Shown here piece after piece: positions 40,983 to 49,783 of a stretch of DNA of 64,000 nucleotides. The stretch spans positions 76,212 to 140,211 of the forward strand of contig NZ_JAAZSQ010000004.1 in assembly GCF_012395835.1 (NCBI RefSeq), written 5' to 3'. The DNA is from Arthrobacter mobilis. GTDB taxonomy: Bacteria; Actinomycetota; Actinomycetes; Actinomycetales; Micrococcaceae. Each line of letters starts with the position of its first letter. Position 1 is the stretch's first letter. Below the pieces are notes generated by a model. That model ran no database searches. It worked only from the letters and a program-made list of their open reading frames with translations, and had not been told where the DNA came from. The translations under genes and the position numbers were made by a program.

Positions 40983-41999
40983 TCACTTCGAAGTCCGGGG
41001 GGCTTTGTCCCACAGGAGCTCCTCGGCGGTGATCGGATCCTTGACGAGGCCGAAATGCTCCATCGCGTCGATTCCGGCCTGGCCTGTCGTGGTGTTGACG
41101 GCCACGCTGACCGGGACGTAATTGCCGGCATCGACCTGGGATACGTCCACCTGGTTCACCTCCGCGGTCAATGCCTTGACCTCGTCGATGTTCGCTTTGT
41201 CGGAGTAGAACTCTGCGGCCTTCTCCATGGCGTCGTTGAACTTTTCCGCCGTCCCGGGGTTGGCGGCAACCCATTCCTTCGTCGCCGTCCAGACCGTCAC
41301 CGGCATATTCGCCTGGTAGTCGAGGACCGGATTGGCAATGCTCGTGTAGCCGGCATCGATCATCTGGTGGTAGAAGGTATCGGCGGGCACCACTGCATCG
41401 ACCGTCTTCTGCTCGATCGCCGCCTGCATCCCGGAATAGGGGATGGCCACTTCCTTGATGTCCTCCACCTTCAGGCCCGCATCCTCGATGGCCTGCAGCA
41501 CCGGGATGTCGCTGCCGGTCTTGACCCCCACAACACCGATCGTCTTGCCCTTGAGGTCGGCGATTGTCTTGAGGCCCGAGTCCGGATTGACCAGGATGCC
41601 GGAGTTGGCCGTCTCCGGATCGACGATGCCGTTGCCGGAGATCACCGTGACCGGGACGCCCTTGGAAGCGGAGGTGGCCACCGAAATCCACGAGCCGGTG
41701 GTGATATCGGCTTCGCCGCTGACCGCCATGGCCAGGTTGGCCGCCGGATCCGCACCGGTCACAATCTCCACGTCCAGCCCGGCTTCGTCGAAGTAGCCCT
41801 GCTGCTCGGCGATGTAGGCGGTCTCGAAGTGGATCGGCGCCACCACCAGCCTGATCGAGGACTTTCCGCCGTCCTCGCCGGCGCCTGCTGCACCTGCGCC
41901 CGGGGAACCCTCGCACGCGGCGAGCGACAGGGCCGCCATGGCGGCGACAACCGGGGCCAGGATGCGTGCCTTGCGGTAGCTACGGAACTTCTTTTCCAT
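40983..41999 (-). CDS. ABC importer substrate-binding lipoprotein (SsuA/NMT1 type)
   Basis: A 338-residue lipoprotein. The signal peptide ends in the lipobox LAAC (Cys29 counted from this start), then a Gly/Ala linker, then a periplasmic-binding fold: IRLVVAPIHFETAYIAEQQGYFDEAGLDVEIV, GEADITTGSWISVATSASKGVPVTVI, LKGKTIGVVGVKTGSDI, and AIEQKTVDAVVPADTFYHQM. These are NMT1/SsuA landmarks used for nitrate, sulfonates and several aromatic acids. The ATG at 41999 is preferred because AGGAG lies eight bases upstream; another ATG 15 bases earlier is possible. It leads the importer operon and is divergent from the aldehyde dehydrogenase gene. Confidence 0.88.
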   Translation of the reverse strand: MEKKFRSYRKARILAPVVAAMAALSLAACEGSPGAGAAGAGEDGGKSSIRLVVAPIHFETAYIAEQQGYFDEAGLDVEIVTGADPAANLAMAVSGEADITTGSWISVATSASKGVPVTVISGNGIVDPETANSGILVNPDSGLKTIADLKGKTIGVVGVKTGSDIPVLQAIEDAGLKVEDIKEVAIPYSGMQAAIEQKTVDAVVPADTFYHQMIDAGYTSIANPVLDYQANMPVTVWTATKEWVAANPGTAEKFNDAMEKAAEFYSDKANIDEVKALTAEVNQVDVSQVDAGNYVPVSVAVNTTTGQAGIDAMEHFGLVKDPITAEELLWDKAPRTSK

Positions 42000-42123
42000 C
42001 GAGGATCTCCTCATCGAGCTGGTTCATGAATGCACAATTCCAAAAACAATGTATCTTTGTGTTCATCTTGTGGCAAGCGTCACAGAAAATATTGCTTGCG
42101 ACCGCTTTCCTGAAAGGGCTCCC

Positions 42124-43626
42124 ATGTCCGTTGAACAGACCCTGACGTCCGCTCCGACTCCGGAGGTTCTCAGCCGCCCGCTCCGCCTGCTCATCGACGG
42201 GGAATGGGTTGAAGGCACTGGAGAACCGCTGTCCGTCGTCGACCCGTCGACGGGAGAGGCCTTGGTCGAGTCCGCGTCCGCAGGCCAGGAGGACGTCGAC
42301 CGGGCGGTGGCAGGGGCCCGCCGCGCCTTCGATGAGGGGCCCTGGCCGGCGATGGCTCCTGCGGAGCGGGCGAAGCTGCTCTGGAAGCTGGGCGAAGCCG
42401 TGGAGGCGGCGGCGGACGAGCTGGCCATGCTGGAAACGCTCAATACCGGCAAGCCGCTCGGTATCGCCAAAATGTTCGAGGTGCGCGGGGCCGCCGAGTC
42501 CTTCCGCTACAACGCCGGCTGGGCCACGAAACTCAACGGCGAAACCCGCGAGGTCTCCCTGCCCGGGGACTGGCATGCATACACGCTGCGGGAACCTGTC
42601 GGCGTCGTCGGTTTGATCGTGCCGTGGAACAGCCCGCTGGCCATTACCGCGGCAAAGCTGGCCCCGGCCCTGGCCGCCGGCTGCACGGTGGTGCTCAAGC
42701 CGGCGGAGCTGACCCCGCTGACCGCCGTGCGGTTGGGCGAACTGGCCCTGGAGGCGGGATTCCCGCCCGGCGTGCTGAACATCGTCCAAGGGCTGGGCGC
42801 CGTCGCCGGCCAGCGGATCGCCGACCACCCGCAGGTGGACAAGATCTCCTTCACCGGTTCGACCGCCGTGGGCAAGCACCTGCTGGCCTCCTGCGCCGGG
42901 AACCTCAAGCGCGTCTCGCTCGAACTGGGAGGCAAGTCCCCGGTGGTCATCTACCCCGACGCCGACCTCGAGCGCGCCGTCGAGGGCGCGGCCATGAGCA
43001 TCTTCGGCAACACCGGCCAGGTCTGCGCCGCCGGATCCCGGCTCTACGTCCACGAAACGGTGGCCGACGAGGTCCTCGCCGGAATCGCGGCCAAGGCACA
43101 GTCCCTGAGGATCGGCCCCGGACTCGACCCGCAGACCCAGCTGGGACCGGTCATTTCCGAGCAGCAGCGCAACCGCATCCTCGGCTACATCGAGAGCGGC
43201 CGCGAGCAGGGCGCCGACGTCCTCACCGGGGGCGCCGCCGTCCCCGGTGGGGGCTTCTTCCTCCAGCCGACCGTGCTGGCCAACACCACGCACGAAATGA
43301 CGGTGGTCCGCGAGGAAATCTTCGGCCCGGTGCTGTCCGCCGCGACCTTCAGCGACGACGAAACCGTCACCGCCGTCGTCCGCCGGGCCAACGATACGAT
43401 CTACGGACTCTCCTCCACCATCTGGACCCGGGATATCGCCAGGGCCCACCAGTTCGCCCGCCGCATCAAGGCCGGAAATGTACGCGTCAACGCCGCCGGC
43501 GGCATGGACGCCAACATGCCCTTTGGCGGCTTCAAGCAGTCCGGCTGGGGCAAGGAGAACGGCCGCGAGGGCGTGGAGGCCTACACCGAGATCAAGTCCG
43601 TTGCCATGAACATCAGCGGTGCGTAG
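42124..43626 (+). CDS. Aldehyde dehydrogenase
   Basis: A 500-residue NAD(P)-dependent aldehyde dehydrogenase. Seen are VGVVGLIVPWNSPLAITAAKLAPALAAGCTVVLKPAELTPL (cofactor binding, Asn and Lys), FTGSTAVGKHL, the general-base glutamate in LELGGKSPV, the catalytic cysteine in GNTGQVCAAGSRL, and EEIFGPVLSAATF. Full length for the family. It starts an operon with two SDR genes, and is divergent from the importer. In the cluster it could oxidise a ring-cleavage semialdehyde or an aldehyde from alkyl side-chain processing. The ATG follows GAAAGGGCTCCC. Confidence 0.92.
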   Translation: MSVEQTLTSAPTPEVLSRPLRLLIDGEWVEGTGEPLSVVDPSTGEALVESASAGQEDVDRAVAGARRAFDEGPWPAMAPAERAKLLWKLGEAVEAAADELAMLETLNTGKPLGIAKMFEVRGAAESFRYNAGWATKLNGETREVSLPGDWHAYTLREPVGVVGLIVPWNSPLAITAAKLAPALAAGCTVVLKPAELTPLTAVRLGELALEAGFPPGVLNIVQGLGAVAGQRIADHPQVDKISFTGSTAVGKHLLASCAGNLKRVSLELGGKSPVVIYPDADLERAVEGAAMSIFGNTGQVCAAGSRLYVHETVADEVLAGIAAKAQSLRIGPGLDPQTQLGPVISEQQRNRILGYIESGREQGADVLTGGAAVPGGGFFLQPTVLANTTHEMTVVREEIFGPVLSAATFSDDETVTAVVRRANDTIYGLSSTIWTRDIARAHQFARRIKAGNVRVNAAGGMDANMPFGGFKQSGWGKENGREGVEAYTEIKSVAMNISGA

Positions 43627-43636
43627 GCCAGGCGGC

Positions 43637-44407
43637 ATGCCGCATCGTGACGGGCTGTTCCAGGACAGGACGGTGCTGGTCACCGGCGCCGGCAGCGGGA
43701 TCGGGCGTGCCGCGGCCGTGGCCTTCGGCGCCGAGGGCGCCCGGGTGGTGGCCTCGGACGTCGACCCGCAGGCGGCGGCAGGCACGGCGGAACTGATCGA
43801 CGCCGCCGGCGGGACCGCTGATTCTTTCGCCGCCGATGTGAGCGCCGAATCCGATGTGGAAGCGCTCATCGGGTTCGCCGTTGCGCGCTTCGGCGGACTG
43901 GATGCCGCCCTGAACAATGCCGGGGTCCCCGGTGCCGTCGGTCCGCTGGATGAGCTGGACAGCGTTGGCTGGGAACGGGTCCAGAACACCAACCTGCGCG
44001 GGGTGTGGCTGTGCCTGAAGTACGAGGTCGGCCACATGAAGAACCACGGCGGGGGCGCCATCGTCAATGTCTCCTCGGTCGCGGGGATCGTCGGCAACCC
44101 GGGTTCAGCCGCCTACACCGCCGCCAAGCATGGGGTCGTCGGCCTCACCCGGGCCGCGGCTGGTGAGTACGGTGCCGCCGGCATCCGGATCAATGCCGTC
44201 AGCCCGGGGCTCACCCGGACTCCGCTGATCGAGGGCCTGAAACGCGACAACCCGGCGCTGGCGGCCTCACTTGGCCGGAACATTCCGCTGGGCCGGGCAG
44301 CGGAACCGTCCGAGATCGCTGAAGCCGCTCTCTGGCTGGCTTCCGCCAAGGCCAGCTTCGTCCACGGCCACACCCTGGTCGTGGACGGCGGTTTCAGCGT
44401 CCTGTAG
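43637..44407 (+). CDS. Short-chain dehydrogenase/reductase (SDR)
   Basis: A 256-residue classical SDR: cofactor motif VLVTGAGSGIGRAAAV, NNAG, catalytic Ser in IVNVSSVAG and the YxxxK motif AYTAAKHGV, with RINAVSPGLTRTPL and the C-terminal HGHTLVVDGGF. All catalytic residues are present. It starts 10 bases after the aldehyde dehydrogenase stop codon (ATG preceded by AGGCGG; a GTG at 43619 is possible). Oxidation of a secondary alcohol in the pathway is likely. Confidence 0.88.
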   Translation: MPHRDGLFQDRTVLVTGAGSGIGRAAAVAFGAEGARVVASDVDPQAAAGTAELIDAAGGTADSFAADVSAESDVEALIGFAVARFGGLDAALNNAGVPGAVGPLDELDSVGWERVQNTNLRGVWLCLKYEVGHMKNHGGGAIVNVSSVAGIVGNPGSAAYTAAKHGVVGLTRAAAGEYGAAGIRINAVSPGLTRTPLIEGLKRDNPALAASLGRNIPLGRAAEPSEIAEAALWLASAKASFVHGHTLVVDGGFSVL

Positions 44408-44445
44408 CACCCGTCCCGCCGTTGAGCACCGAGCACAAGGAAGTG

Positions 44446-45270
44446 ATGCATGTGAAGAAACCGCCCAAGCGGATCGAAGACCTCCGGGACCGGACAGCCG
44501 TCGTCACCGGAGGGGCCTCGGGCATCGGCAAGGCCATCGCGGCCGAACTGGCCGAGGCCGGCGCCCGGGTCGTGCTTGCCGACGTCGACGAACAGGCCCT
44601 GCAGCAGGCCGCCCAGGAACTGGGCGCCGTCGGACTCCCAACCGATGTGACGGACCTGGAGAGCATGGAGCGGCTGGCCGAAGCAACCGTAGCCCGGTTC
44701 GGAGCCGTCGACATCCTCGTGAACAACGCAGGGGTTGGGCCGCTGGGGTACTTCGGGGACCTGCCCCTGACGGACTGCAGGTGGGTGATGGACATCAACT
44801 ACTGGGGCACGGTGCACGGGATCACCGCCTTCCTGCCGCTGCTGCGGCAGAACCCCGGCGGCGGCTACATCGTCAACACTGCCTCCCTGGCCGCCTTCGC
44901 CCCGGCACCGGCCACATCGGCCTATGCCGCCTCGAAGGCCGCCGTCGTCGCGCTCAGCGAGGTGCTGGCCGAGGAGCTGGCGGAGGAAGGACGGATCCGG
45001 ATCAGCGTCCTAGCCCCGGCCATCGTGCGCACGAACATCAACGCCAATGCCGGCCGGCGCCCCGGCCACTACCCCGGCGCACCGCAGCCGCGGGACTTCT
45101 CCCCGCCGCTGCGCGTGATCGAGCCGGAGGACGTGGGCCGGCAGGTGGTGCGGGCCATCCGGGAGGGCGGGCTGTACGTCTTCACCCATCCGGAAACGCT
45201 GCCGGACGTGGCCGCGCGGTTCGAAGCAGTACAGGCCGCCTACAGCCGCGCGGCCGCGCACCCGGCTTAG
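44446..45270 (+). CDS. Short-chain dehydrogenase/reductase (SDR), second copy
   Basis: A 274-residue SDR with AVVTGGASGIGKAIAAELAEAG, NNAGVGPLGYF, YIVNTASLAAF and the YAASKAAV catalytic motif; ISVLAPAIVRTNINANAG follows. Unlike the previous copy it lacks the usual C-terminal VDGG ending, having instead a longer tail after EDVGRQVVRAIREGGLYVFTHPE. An AAGGAAG site supports the ATG at 44446; a TTG at 44422 is in frame. It ends the aldehyde dehydrogenase operon, before the hairpin at 45301-45404. Confidence 0.86.
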   Translation: MHVKKPPKRIEDLRDRTAVVTGGASGIGKAIAAELAEAGARVVLADVDEQALQQAAQELGAVGLPTDVTDLESMERLAEATVARFGAVDILVNNAGVGPLGYFGDLPLTDCRWVMDINYWGTVHGITAFLPLLRQNPGGGYIVNTASLAAFAPAPATSAYAASKAAVVALSEVLAEELAEEGRIRISVLAPAIVRTNINANAGRRPGHYPGAPQPRDFSPPLRVIEPEDVGRQVVRAIREGGLYVFTHPETLPDVAARFEAVQAAYSRAAAHPA

Positions 45271-45300
45271 CCGGCCGGCTTGGCAGGCACTACCGGCGAT

Positions 45301-45404
45301 AAAGGGCCGGCCGCTGGTGTGAACTGCTCCCCTGGAATCGGAACTGAATTCCTCAGTCCAACTTCCGGGGAGCAGTTCAGTGGAAGCCAGCGGCCGGCCT
45401 TTTT
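45301..45404 (+). terminator. Terminator stem with inserted mini-element
   Basis: GGCCGGCCGCTGG (45305-45317) pairs perfectly with 45387-45399, extended by AAAG opposite a run of five T (45400-45404), giving a full intrinsic terminator for the aldehyde dehydrogenase operon. Its loop contains a 60-bp element with its own inverted repeats. Confidence 0.75.
45320..45379. mobile_element. 60-bp IS3-like mini inverted-repeat element (MITE)
   Basis: The ends TGAACTGCTCCCC (45320-45332) and GGGGAGCAGTTCA (45367-45379) are perfect 13-bp inverted repeats, with weaker symmetry continuing inward (GGAA...ACTGA on both halves). Both sides are flanked by a GTG direct repeat (45317-45319 and 45380-45382), as expected from a 3-bp target duplication. 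The end sequence resembles IS3-family terminal repeats, although no named element was identified. Confidence 0.6.
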
Positions 45405-45436
45405 GCGCAGTGCGTGCGCCAGGGGTGTCCGGCGTG

Positions 45437-47032
45437 TTACCGGGAGGCGGCCGAAGCTTCGGCCTCATCGGCAGGAACCGCCGCGGCGATTTCGCGGTAG
45501 CGGCGCGGCCAGATGCCCTGCTTGCCCGGGGAAATCACCCCGGCCGGGTCCAGGGCGTCCTTGAGCTTTTCCTGCAGCCGGCGGGCCGCATGGTTGTTGT
45601 AATCGAAGCCGTCGGCAATCGTGTCCATATAGTCCACATGGCTGCGGTAGGGCGCATAGCCGCGGCGGCGGGCCGCCTGCAGCAGCTTGACGTACAGCTC
45701 CCGGGCCCGGGCCAACTGCTCTTCGTTGTCGTTCTCGAAGAAGATCATGGTTACGTGCACCATGTGGCGCGGGTACAGGTGGTAGCCGATGTAGAGATCG
45801 AACCCGTACTCGCGGTAGAGGGCCTTGGCCTCCTGGTAGAAGTCCCAGACCTCCTGGCCGCGGGCCGGAATGATCGGGGCGGCGTCGATGTGCCCGCCGT
45901 TTTCGGCCGCCCAGGCCACCGTCTCCAGCGGTTTCAGGGTGGGCACGCCGGCCATCTGCGTCCGGTCCTGCGGGGCAATGTCCTCGTAGGCGACCGGGGC
46001 ACCGTCCTTGCCCTCGTAGACGCGCGCCCTGACCTCGAAGCCTTCCAGCTCCGCGAAGCGCTCCCGGATGATTTCCAGCCGGCGCAGCGCCAGGCCCTTG
46101 TCCCCGTAGATGGCGAACTTGGCGTTCCACTGGCCGATGCCCATTTCGTGGCGCATCTCTTCGAGCCGCTCATCCGGGATCGAGCCTTCCCCGGTGTACC
46201 AGCGCGAGCGCGGGCCGTTCATGGTGGCGGCACGGACCACATTGCCGCAGAGGGCGTTGTTCTGGATGACGTCCAGCCGGCGCAGTTCGGTGAGGATGTC
46301 GATCAGCTGCGGCATGTCCTCCTCACGCTCGACCAGCACGTCGCCGGAGATGAAAACATCCGGCCACGGCATCAGCCACAGGCCGATCTTGGTGACCACG
46401 CCGAGGTTGGACTGGGTGAACAGCCCGTCCAGGGTCGGGCCGAAGCCGCCCTGGAAGAGCGGCCCCAGGTCGGTACCCTCCATCGCCCCCATGCCGGTGC
46501 GCACCAGGTCGCCGTCGGGCAGGACCACTTCCATGCCGCACAGGGACTTCACGTGGTCGCCGTTGGGGGTCATGCCGTAGCCGCGGTCCAAGGTGTTGCC
46601 CAGCACGGAGCCCCAGCCCAGCGCCGGGACCGAGATCCAGACCTTCAGCCCGCGTTCCTGGATGTACTCGAAGAGGTCGAAGAAGGTCACGCCCGGCTCC
46701 ACCACCGCGTAGCAGAGCTTGTCGTCGACCTCGATAATACGGTTCATGCGGCCCAGGTCCAGCGCCACCATGTCCTGGGTGCGCGGCTCCGGACCACCGT
46801 AGCCGAGGTTCTTTCCGCGGGAGAAGGTCCACAGCGGCACGCCGGTGTCGTTGGCCAGCCGAACCAGTGCCTGCACCTCCTCGACGTTGGCAGGGCGCAC
46901 CCCGGGCCACTTGTTCCGGCCCGGGTTCAGCGGATAGGGGTCGATGTAGCCGGCGCCCTTGCCGGCACGCACGACGTTCTCCTCGCCGACAATGGCCGCC
47001 GCCTGGTCGAGGAACAGCTCTCGGGTATCCAT
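45437..47032 (-). CDS. VAO-family FAD oxidase/dehydrogenase (4-alkylphenol or vanillyl-alcohol type)
   Basis: A 531-residue flavoprotein of the vanillyl-alcohol oxidase/p-cresol methylhydroxylase family. The FAD domain has GVRPANVEEVQALVRLANDTGVPLWTFSRGKNLGYGGPEPR, AVVEPGVTFFDLFEYIQERGLKVWISVPALGWGSVLGNTLDRGYG and GLFTQSNLGVVTKIGLWLMP; the C-terminal domain includes YIGYHLYPRHMVHVTMIFF and LKDALDPAGVISPGKQGIWP. These enzymes oxidise para-alkylphenols at the benzylic carbon by way of a quinone methide. It is divergent from a LysR regulator. It could start the pathway by turning a 4-alkylphenol into the benzylic alcohol; the exact substrate and whether O2 or a cytochrome accepts the electrons are unknown. 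Confidence 0.9.
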   Translation of the reverse strand: MDTRELFLDQAAAIVGEENVVRAGKGAGYIDPYPLNPGRNKWPGVRPANVEEVQALVRLANDTGVPLWTFSRGKNLGYGGPEPRTQDMVALDLGRMNRIIEVDDKLCYAVVEPGVTFFDLFEYIQERGLKVWISVPALGWGSVLGNTLDRGYGMTPNGDHVKSLCGMEVVLPDGDLVRTGMGAMEGTDLGPLFQGGFGPTLDGLFTQSNLGVVTKIGLWLMPWPDVFISGDVLVEREEDMPQLIDILTELRRLDVIQNNALCGNVVRAATMNGPRSRWYTGEGSIPDERLEEMRHEMGIGQWNAKFAIYGDKGLALRRLEIIRERFAELEGFEVRARVYEGKDGAPVAYEDIAPQDRTQMAGVPTLKPLETVAWAAENGGHIDAAPIIPARGQEVWDFYQEAKALYREYGFDLYIGYHLYPRHMVHVTMIFFENDNEEQLARARELYVKLLQAARRRGYAPYRSHVDYMDTIADGFDYNNHAARRLQEKLKDALDPAGVISPGKQGIWPRRYREIAAAVPADEAEASAASR

Positions 47033-47159
47033 GATGTACTTCGCACCTTCCGCACAATGCCGCCCAACCTGCAGCGGTCAACCGGGCCAGTCCGTTACGG
47101 CCCGCCTTTCCATCTTGGCAACCCGCTCCGCTCAAGTAAATTGTCGATTTCCGCTCTTT

Positions 47160-47180
47160 ATTGTCAGTAGAATTGACAAT
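47160..47180. promoter_or_regulatory. LysR-type operator abutting the lysR start
   Basis: ATTGTCA-N7-TGACAAT is an inverted repeat with 7-bp arms ending on the base before the lysR ATG (47181). A related half-site, ATTGTC, lies at 47140. It is placed for both autoregulation and control of the divergent VAO-family gene. Confidence 0.6.
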
Positions 47181-48125
47181 ATGAACCTGAACAGCCACCC
47201 GGCCATCACGCTGCGCCAGATCTGGCACTTCGTGGTCGCCGCGGAGACCGGAACCATGAGCGAGGCGGCCCGCCGGCTGCACATGGCGCCCTCGGCCATC
47301 TCGATGTCCATCTCCGAACTCGAACGCATTATCGGCGCCGAGCTGTGCATCAAGCGCAAGTCCAAGGGCCTGACACTCACCTCGACGGGGCGGGCGGTTT
47401 TGCTGCAGGCCCGCCAGCTGCTGGATCTGGCGGACGAGATCGCCTCGCTGTCCAAGGGCGACCGCCCGAATGTGCGCGGCCCGCTGACCGTCGGCTGTTA
47501 CATGACGCTGGGCCCGACGATCATCCCGCCCATGCTGGCCGAGTTCGCCAGGCAGTGCCCGCACGTGGACGTGGACTTCGTCGAGGGCTACCACGAGGAC
47601 CTGCAGGAGCGCCTGCTGGACGGCTCGATCGATGCCGCCTTCCTCTACGACCTGAACATCTCCCCCGCCATCCGCACCGCCGCGCTGCTCGCGGCCGATC
47701 CGTACATCCTGCTCTCCGCCGGCCACCGGCTGGCCGCGGCAGACGAGGTGGGTCTGAAGGACGTCGCGGCGGATCCGCTGATCTTCTTCGATGCCCCGCC
47801 GATTTCCACCCGCATCCTGGAGATGTACCGGGAGGCCGGCCTGGCCCCGGACGTACTGCACCGCTCCCGCAGCTACGCGACCGTCCGTTCGCTGGTCGCC
47901 ACCGGCCGCGGCATCGCCGTGCTGTTCCAGCGCCCCCAACTGGAGGCCCCCTACGGGGAGCTGGGCGTGGTGCTCAAGCCGCTGGCCCAGCCGCGCTCCG
48001 CCGCGCGGAGCCAGGCCATTGTCTCGCTCGCCTGGCCGCGCAGCACCCGGCTGAACGCCCGGGCCCAGGCCTGGGTCGACGTGGCCACCGAACGCTTCAG
48101 CGCGGACCCGCCTGACGTGCTGTGA
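47181..48125 (+). CDS. LysR-family transcriptional regulator
   Basis: A 314-residue regulator with the LysR helix-turn-helix ITLRQIWHFVVAAETGTMSEAARRLHMAPSAISMSISELERIIGAELCIKRK and a C-terminal periplasmic-binding-like effector domain starting near residue 95 (GPLTVGCYMTLGPTIIPPMLAEFARQCPHVDVDFVEG). It is divergent from the VAO-family gene, the usual layout for a LysR activator and its target. No ribosome-binding site precedes the ATG, because an inverted repeat occupies that position, so the message may be leaderless. Confidence 0.88.
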   Translation: MNLNSHPAITLRQIWHFVVAAETGTMSEAARRLHMAPSAISMSISELERIIGAELCIKRKSKGLTLTSTGRAVLLQARQLLDLADEIASLSKGDRPNVRGPLTVGCYMTLGPTIIPPMLAEFARQCPHVDVDFVEGYHEDLQERLLDGSIDAAFLYDLNISPAIRTAALLAADPYILLSAGHRLAAADEVGLKDVAADPLIFFDAPPISTRILEMYREAGLAPDVLHRSRSYATVRSLVATGRGIAVLFQRPQLEAPYGELGVVLKPLAQPRSAARSQAIVSLAWPRSTRLNARAQAWVDVATERFSADPPDVL

Positions 48126-48154
48126 GCCCCCGGTCTTCGGCGGCGGCGCCGGAA

Positions 48155-48197
48155 AAGGTACGACGGCGGCGGGACGCTCCCGCCGCCGTCGCACCTT
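48155..48197. terminator. Bidirectional hairpin terminator
   Basis: AAGGT and then CGACGGCGGCGGGA pair with TCCCGCCGCCGTCG and ACCTT across a 3-base loop, with one A/C mismatch. It separates the convergent lysR and FMN monooxygenase genes. Confidence 0.65.
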
Positions 48198-48213
48198 CGT
48201 CCCGGAACCCCGC

Positions 48214-49566
48214 TTAGCCGACGGCGGCGTAATCTGCCCCGGCGGCCTCCGCCACTGCTGCCGGACGCGGCAGGCCGAGGTTGTCGCGCAGGGTGGTGCC
48301 CTCGTACTCCTCGCGGAAGTAGCCGCGGTCCTGCAGTTCGGGCACCAGCTTGTCGCAGATCAGCTGGAAGCCTCCAGGGTTGAACGGTGAGTTCAGGTTG
48401 AAGCCGTCGCAGGCCTTGGACTCGAACCAGTCCACCATCCGGTCCGCCACCTGGCCCGGAGTACCGGCCATCCACTGGTGGCCGGTGGAGCGGGCGAGAT
48501 CGACGATCAGCTCGCGCAGCGTCATGCCCAGTTCCACGCTTTTCTTGCGGTAGATCTGGTAGCGGCTGCCCAGCCGCGGATCATCCGAGAACCACTCGGC
48601 GGGAATGCGCTCGTCGTAGTCCAGCTCGCCCAGGTCCATCTTCAGGTCCGCGCCCACCTGGATGCGGCCGTTCTCGAGGTGGACGTGGTTGGCCAGCTCA
48701 TTGGCCAACTGCAGGGCTTCCTTCTCGGTGTCGCCCAGGATGGGCAGGATGCCCGGGATGATCTTGACCTCATCCGGGTTGCGGCCCTTATCCGCGGCCA
48801 TCTGCTTGAACCTGGCATAGAACTGGACGGAGGGCTCCTTGAAGGGCTGGGCGGTGTAGATCCCGTCCGCCACCGAGGAGCCCAGCTCCATCCCCGGACC
48901 GGAGGAGCCGGCCTGGACCAGCACGGGGCGGCCCTGCGGGGAACGCGGCATGTTGATCGGGCCGGCGACCTCGAAGAACTCGCCCTTGTGGTTGATGGGG
49001 TGGATCTTCCCGGCGTCCACGTACCAGCCGGACTGCTTGTCGTTGATGACGGCGCCGTCCTCCCAGCTGTCCCACAGCCGCTGGACGACATTGACGAATT
49101 CGGTGGCGCGGCGGTAGCGGGTTGCCGGATCCGGAGCCTCCTTCATTCCAAAGTTCTGGAAGCCGTCGGAGGAGGTAACGATGTTCCAGCCGGCACGGCC
49201 GCCGGACATATGGTCGAGGCCGCACATCTGGCGGGCGACGTTGTACGGCTCGCTGAAGGAGGTCGAGACGGTGCCGATCAGGCCGATGTTCCTGGTGCGG
49301 GCGGCCAAGGCGGCGAGCACGGTCATCGGCTCGTAGAAGCCGTTCATCTTGATGTCCCCGCGCATCACGGTGTTGGCGTGGACAATGTCGCCGAAGAACA
49401 CGGCGTCCAGTTTGGCCTTTTCGGCCATGACGGTCAGGTCCGCCACGAACTCCAGGTTGGCCAGTTCCTCGGAACGGCTGCCGTCCATCCGCCAGCTGTC
49501 CTTGTGGTAGCCGGCCGGCAGCATGAACGTCGTGAGCACCATGTGCTTCTTCGGCTTCAAGCTCAT
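48214..49566 (-). CDS. FMN-dependent monooxygenase, NtaA/SnaA/DszA type (LLM class)
   Basis: A 450-residue luciferase-like monooxygenase: MVLTTFMLPAGYHKDSWRMDGS, DAVFFGDIVHANTV, LAALAARTRNIGLIGTVSTSFSEPYNVARQMCGLDHMSGGRAGWNIVTSSD, GRPVLVQAGSSGPGMELGSSVADGIYTAQ and AGTPGQVADRMVDWFESKACDGFNL are typical of the NtaA/SnaA/DszA subfamily. These use FMNH2 from a separate reductase on chelators, sulfones or cyclic compounds. The ATG at 49566 has GAAAGGAAC upstream. No dedicated reductase is adjacent; the fused flavin reductase or the riboswitch-controlled reductase could supply it. The substrate is unknown. Confidence 0.88.
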   Translation of the reverse strand: MSLKPKKHMVLTTFMLPAGYHKDSWRMDGSRSEELANLEFVADLTVMAEKAKLDAVFFGDIVHANTVMRGDIKMNGFYEPMTVLAALAARTRNIGLIGTVSTSFSEPYNVARQMCGLDHMSGGRAGWNIVTSSDGFQNFGMKEAPDPATRYRRATEFVNVVQRLWDSWEDGAVINDKQSGWYVDAGKIHPINHKGEFFEVAGPINMPRSPQGRPVLVQAGSSGPGMELGSSVADGIYTAQPFKEPSVQFYARFKQMAADKGRNPDEVKIIPGILPILGDTEKEALQLANELANHVHLENGRIQVGADLKMDLGELDYDERIPAEWFSDDPRLGSRYQIYRKKSVELGMTLRELIVDLARSTGHQWMAGTPGQVADRMVDWFESKACDGFNLNSPFNPGGFQLICDKLVPELQDRGYFREEYEGTTLRDNLGLPRPAAVAEAAGADYAAVG

Positions 49567-49634
49567 TGCTTGGGTTCCTTTCGTGATCCGCGCCACTCCA
49601 GGGCGCCTGCTCCTTCCATCATCACAGCACCGAC

Positions 49635-49683
49635 TTATTGCGTAAATAACAAGTTTTCGGGCTAACGCATCAAATTTTTTGAT
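49635..49683 (-). promoter_or_regulatory. Palindromes in the FMN monooxygenase promoter region
   Basis: ATCAAATTTTTTGAT (49669-49683) is a 6+3+6 perfect inverted repeat, and TTATTGCGTAAATAA (49635-49649) has TTATT/AATAA arms. Both lie in an A/T-rich stretch 70-120 bases before the start codon. They may be regulator sites. Confidence 0.45.
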
Positions 49684-49730
49684 TAAGTGCGGCTGGCCCG
49701 ACTCGGCAGCCCGCACGGGCGTTAAACACC

Positions 49731-49762
49731 GGAGGCGGTGCACCGCCAGGTGCACCGCCTCC
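49731..49762. terminator. Hairpin terminator after the MHS transporter gene
   Basis: A 14-bp perfect stem (GGAGGCGGTGCACC) with a 4-base loop lies 22 bases beyond the transporter stop codon on the minus strand. Confidence 0.65.
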
Positions 49763-49783
49763 GCAGAAGGCTCCGCCGGAAGG

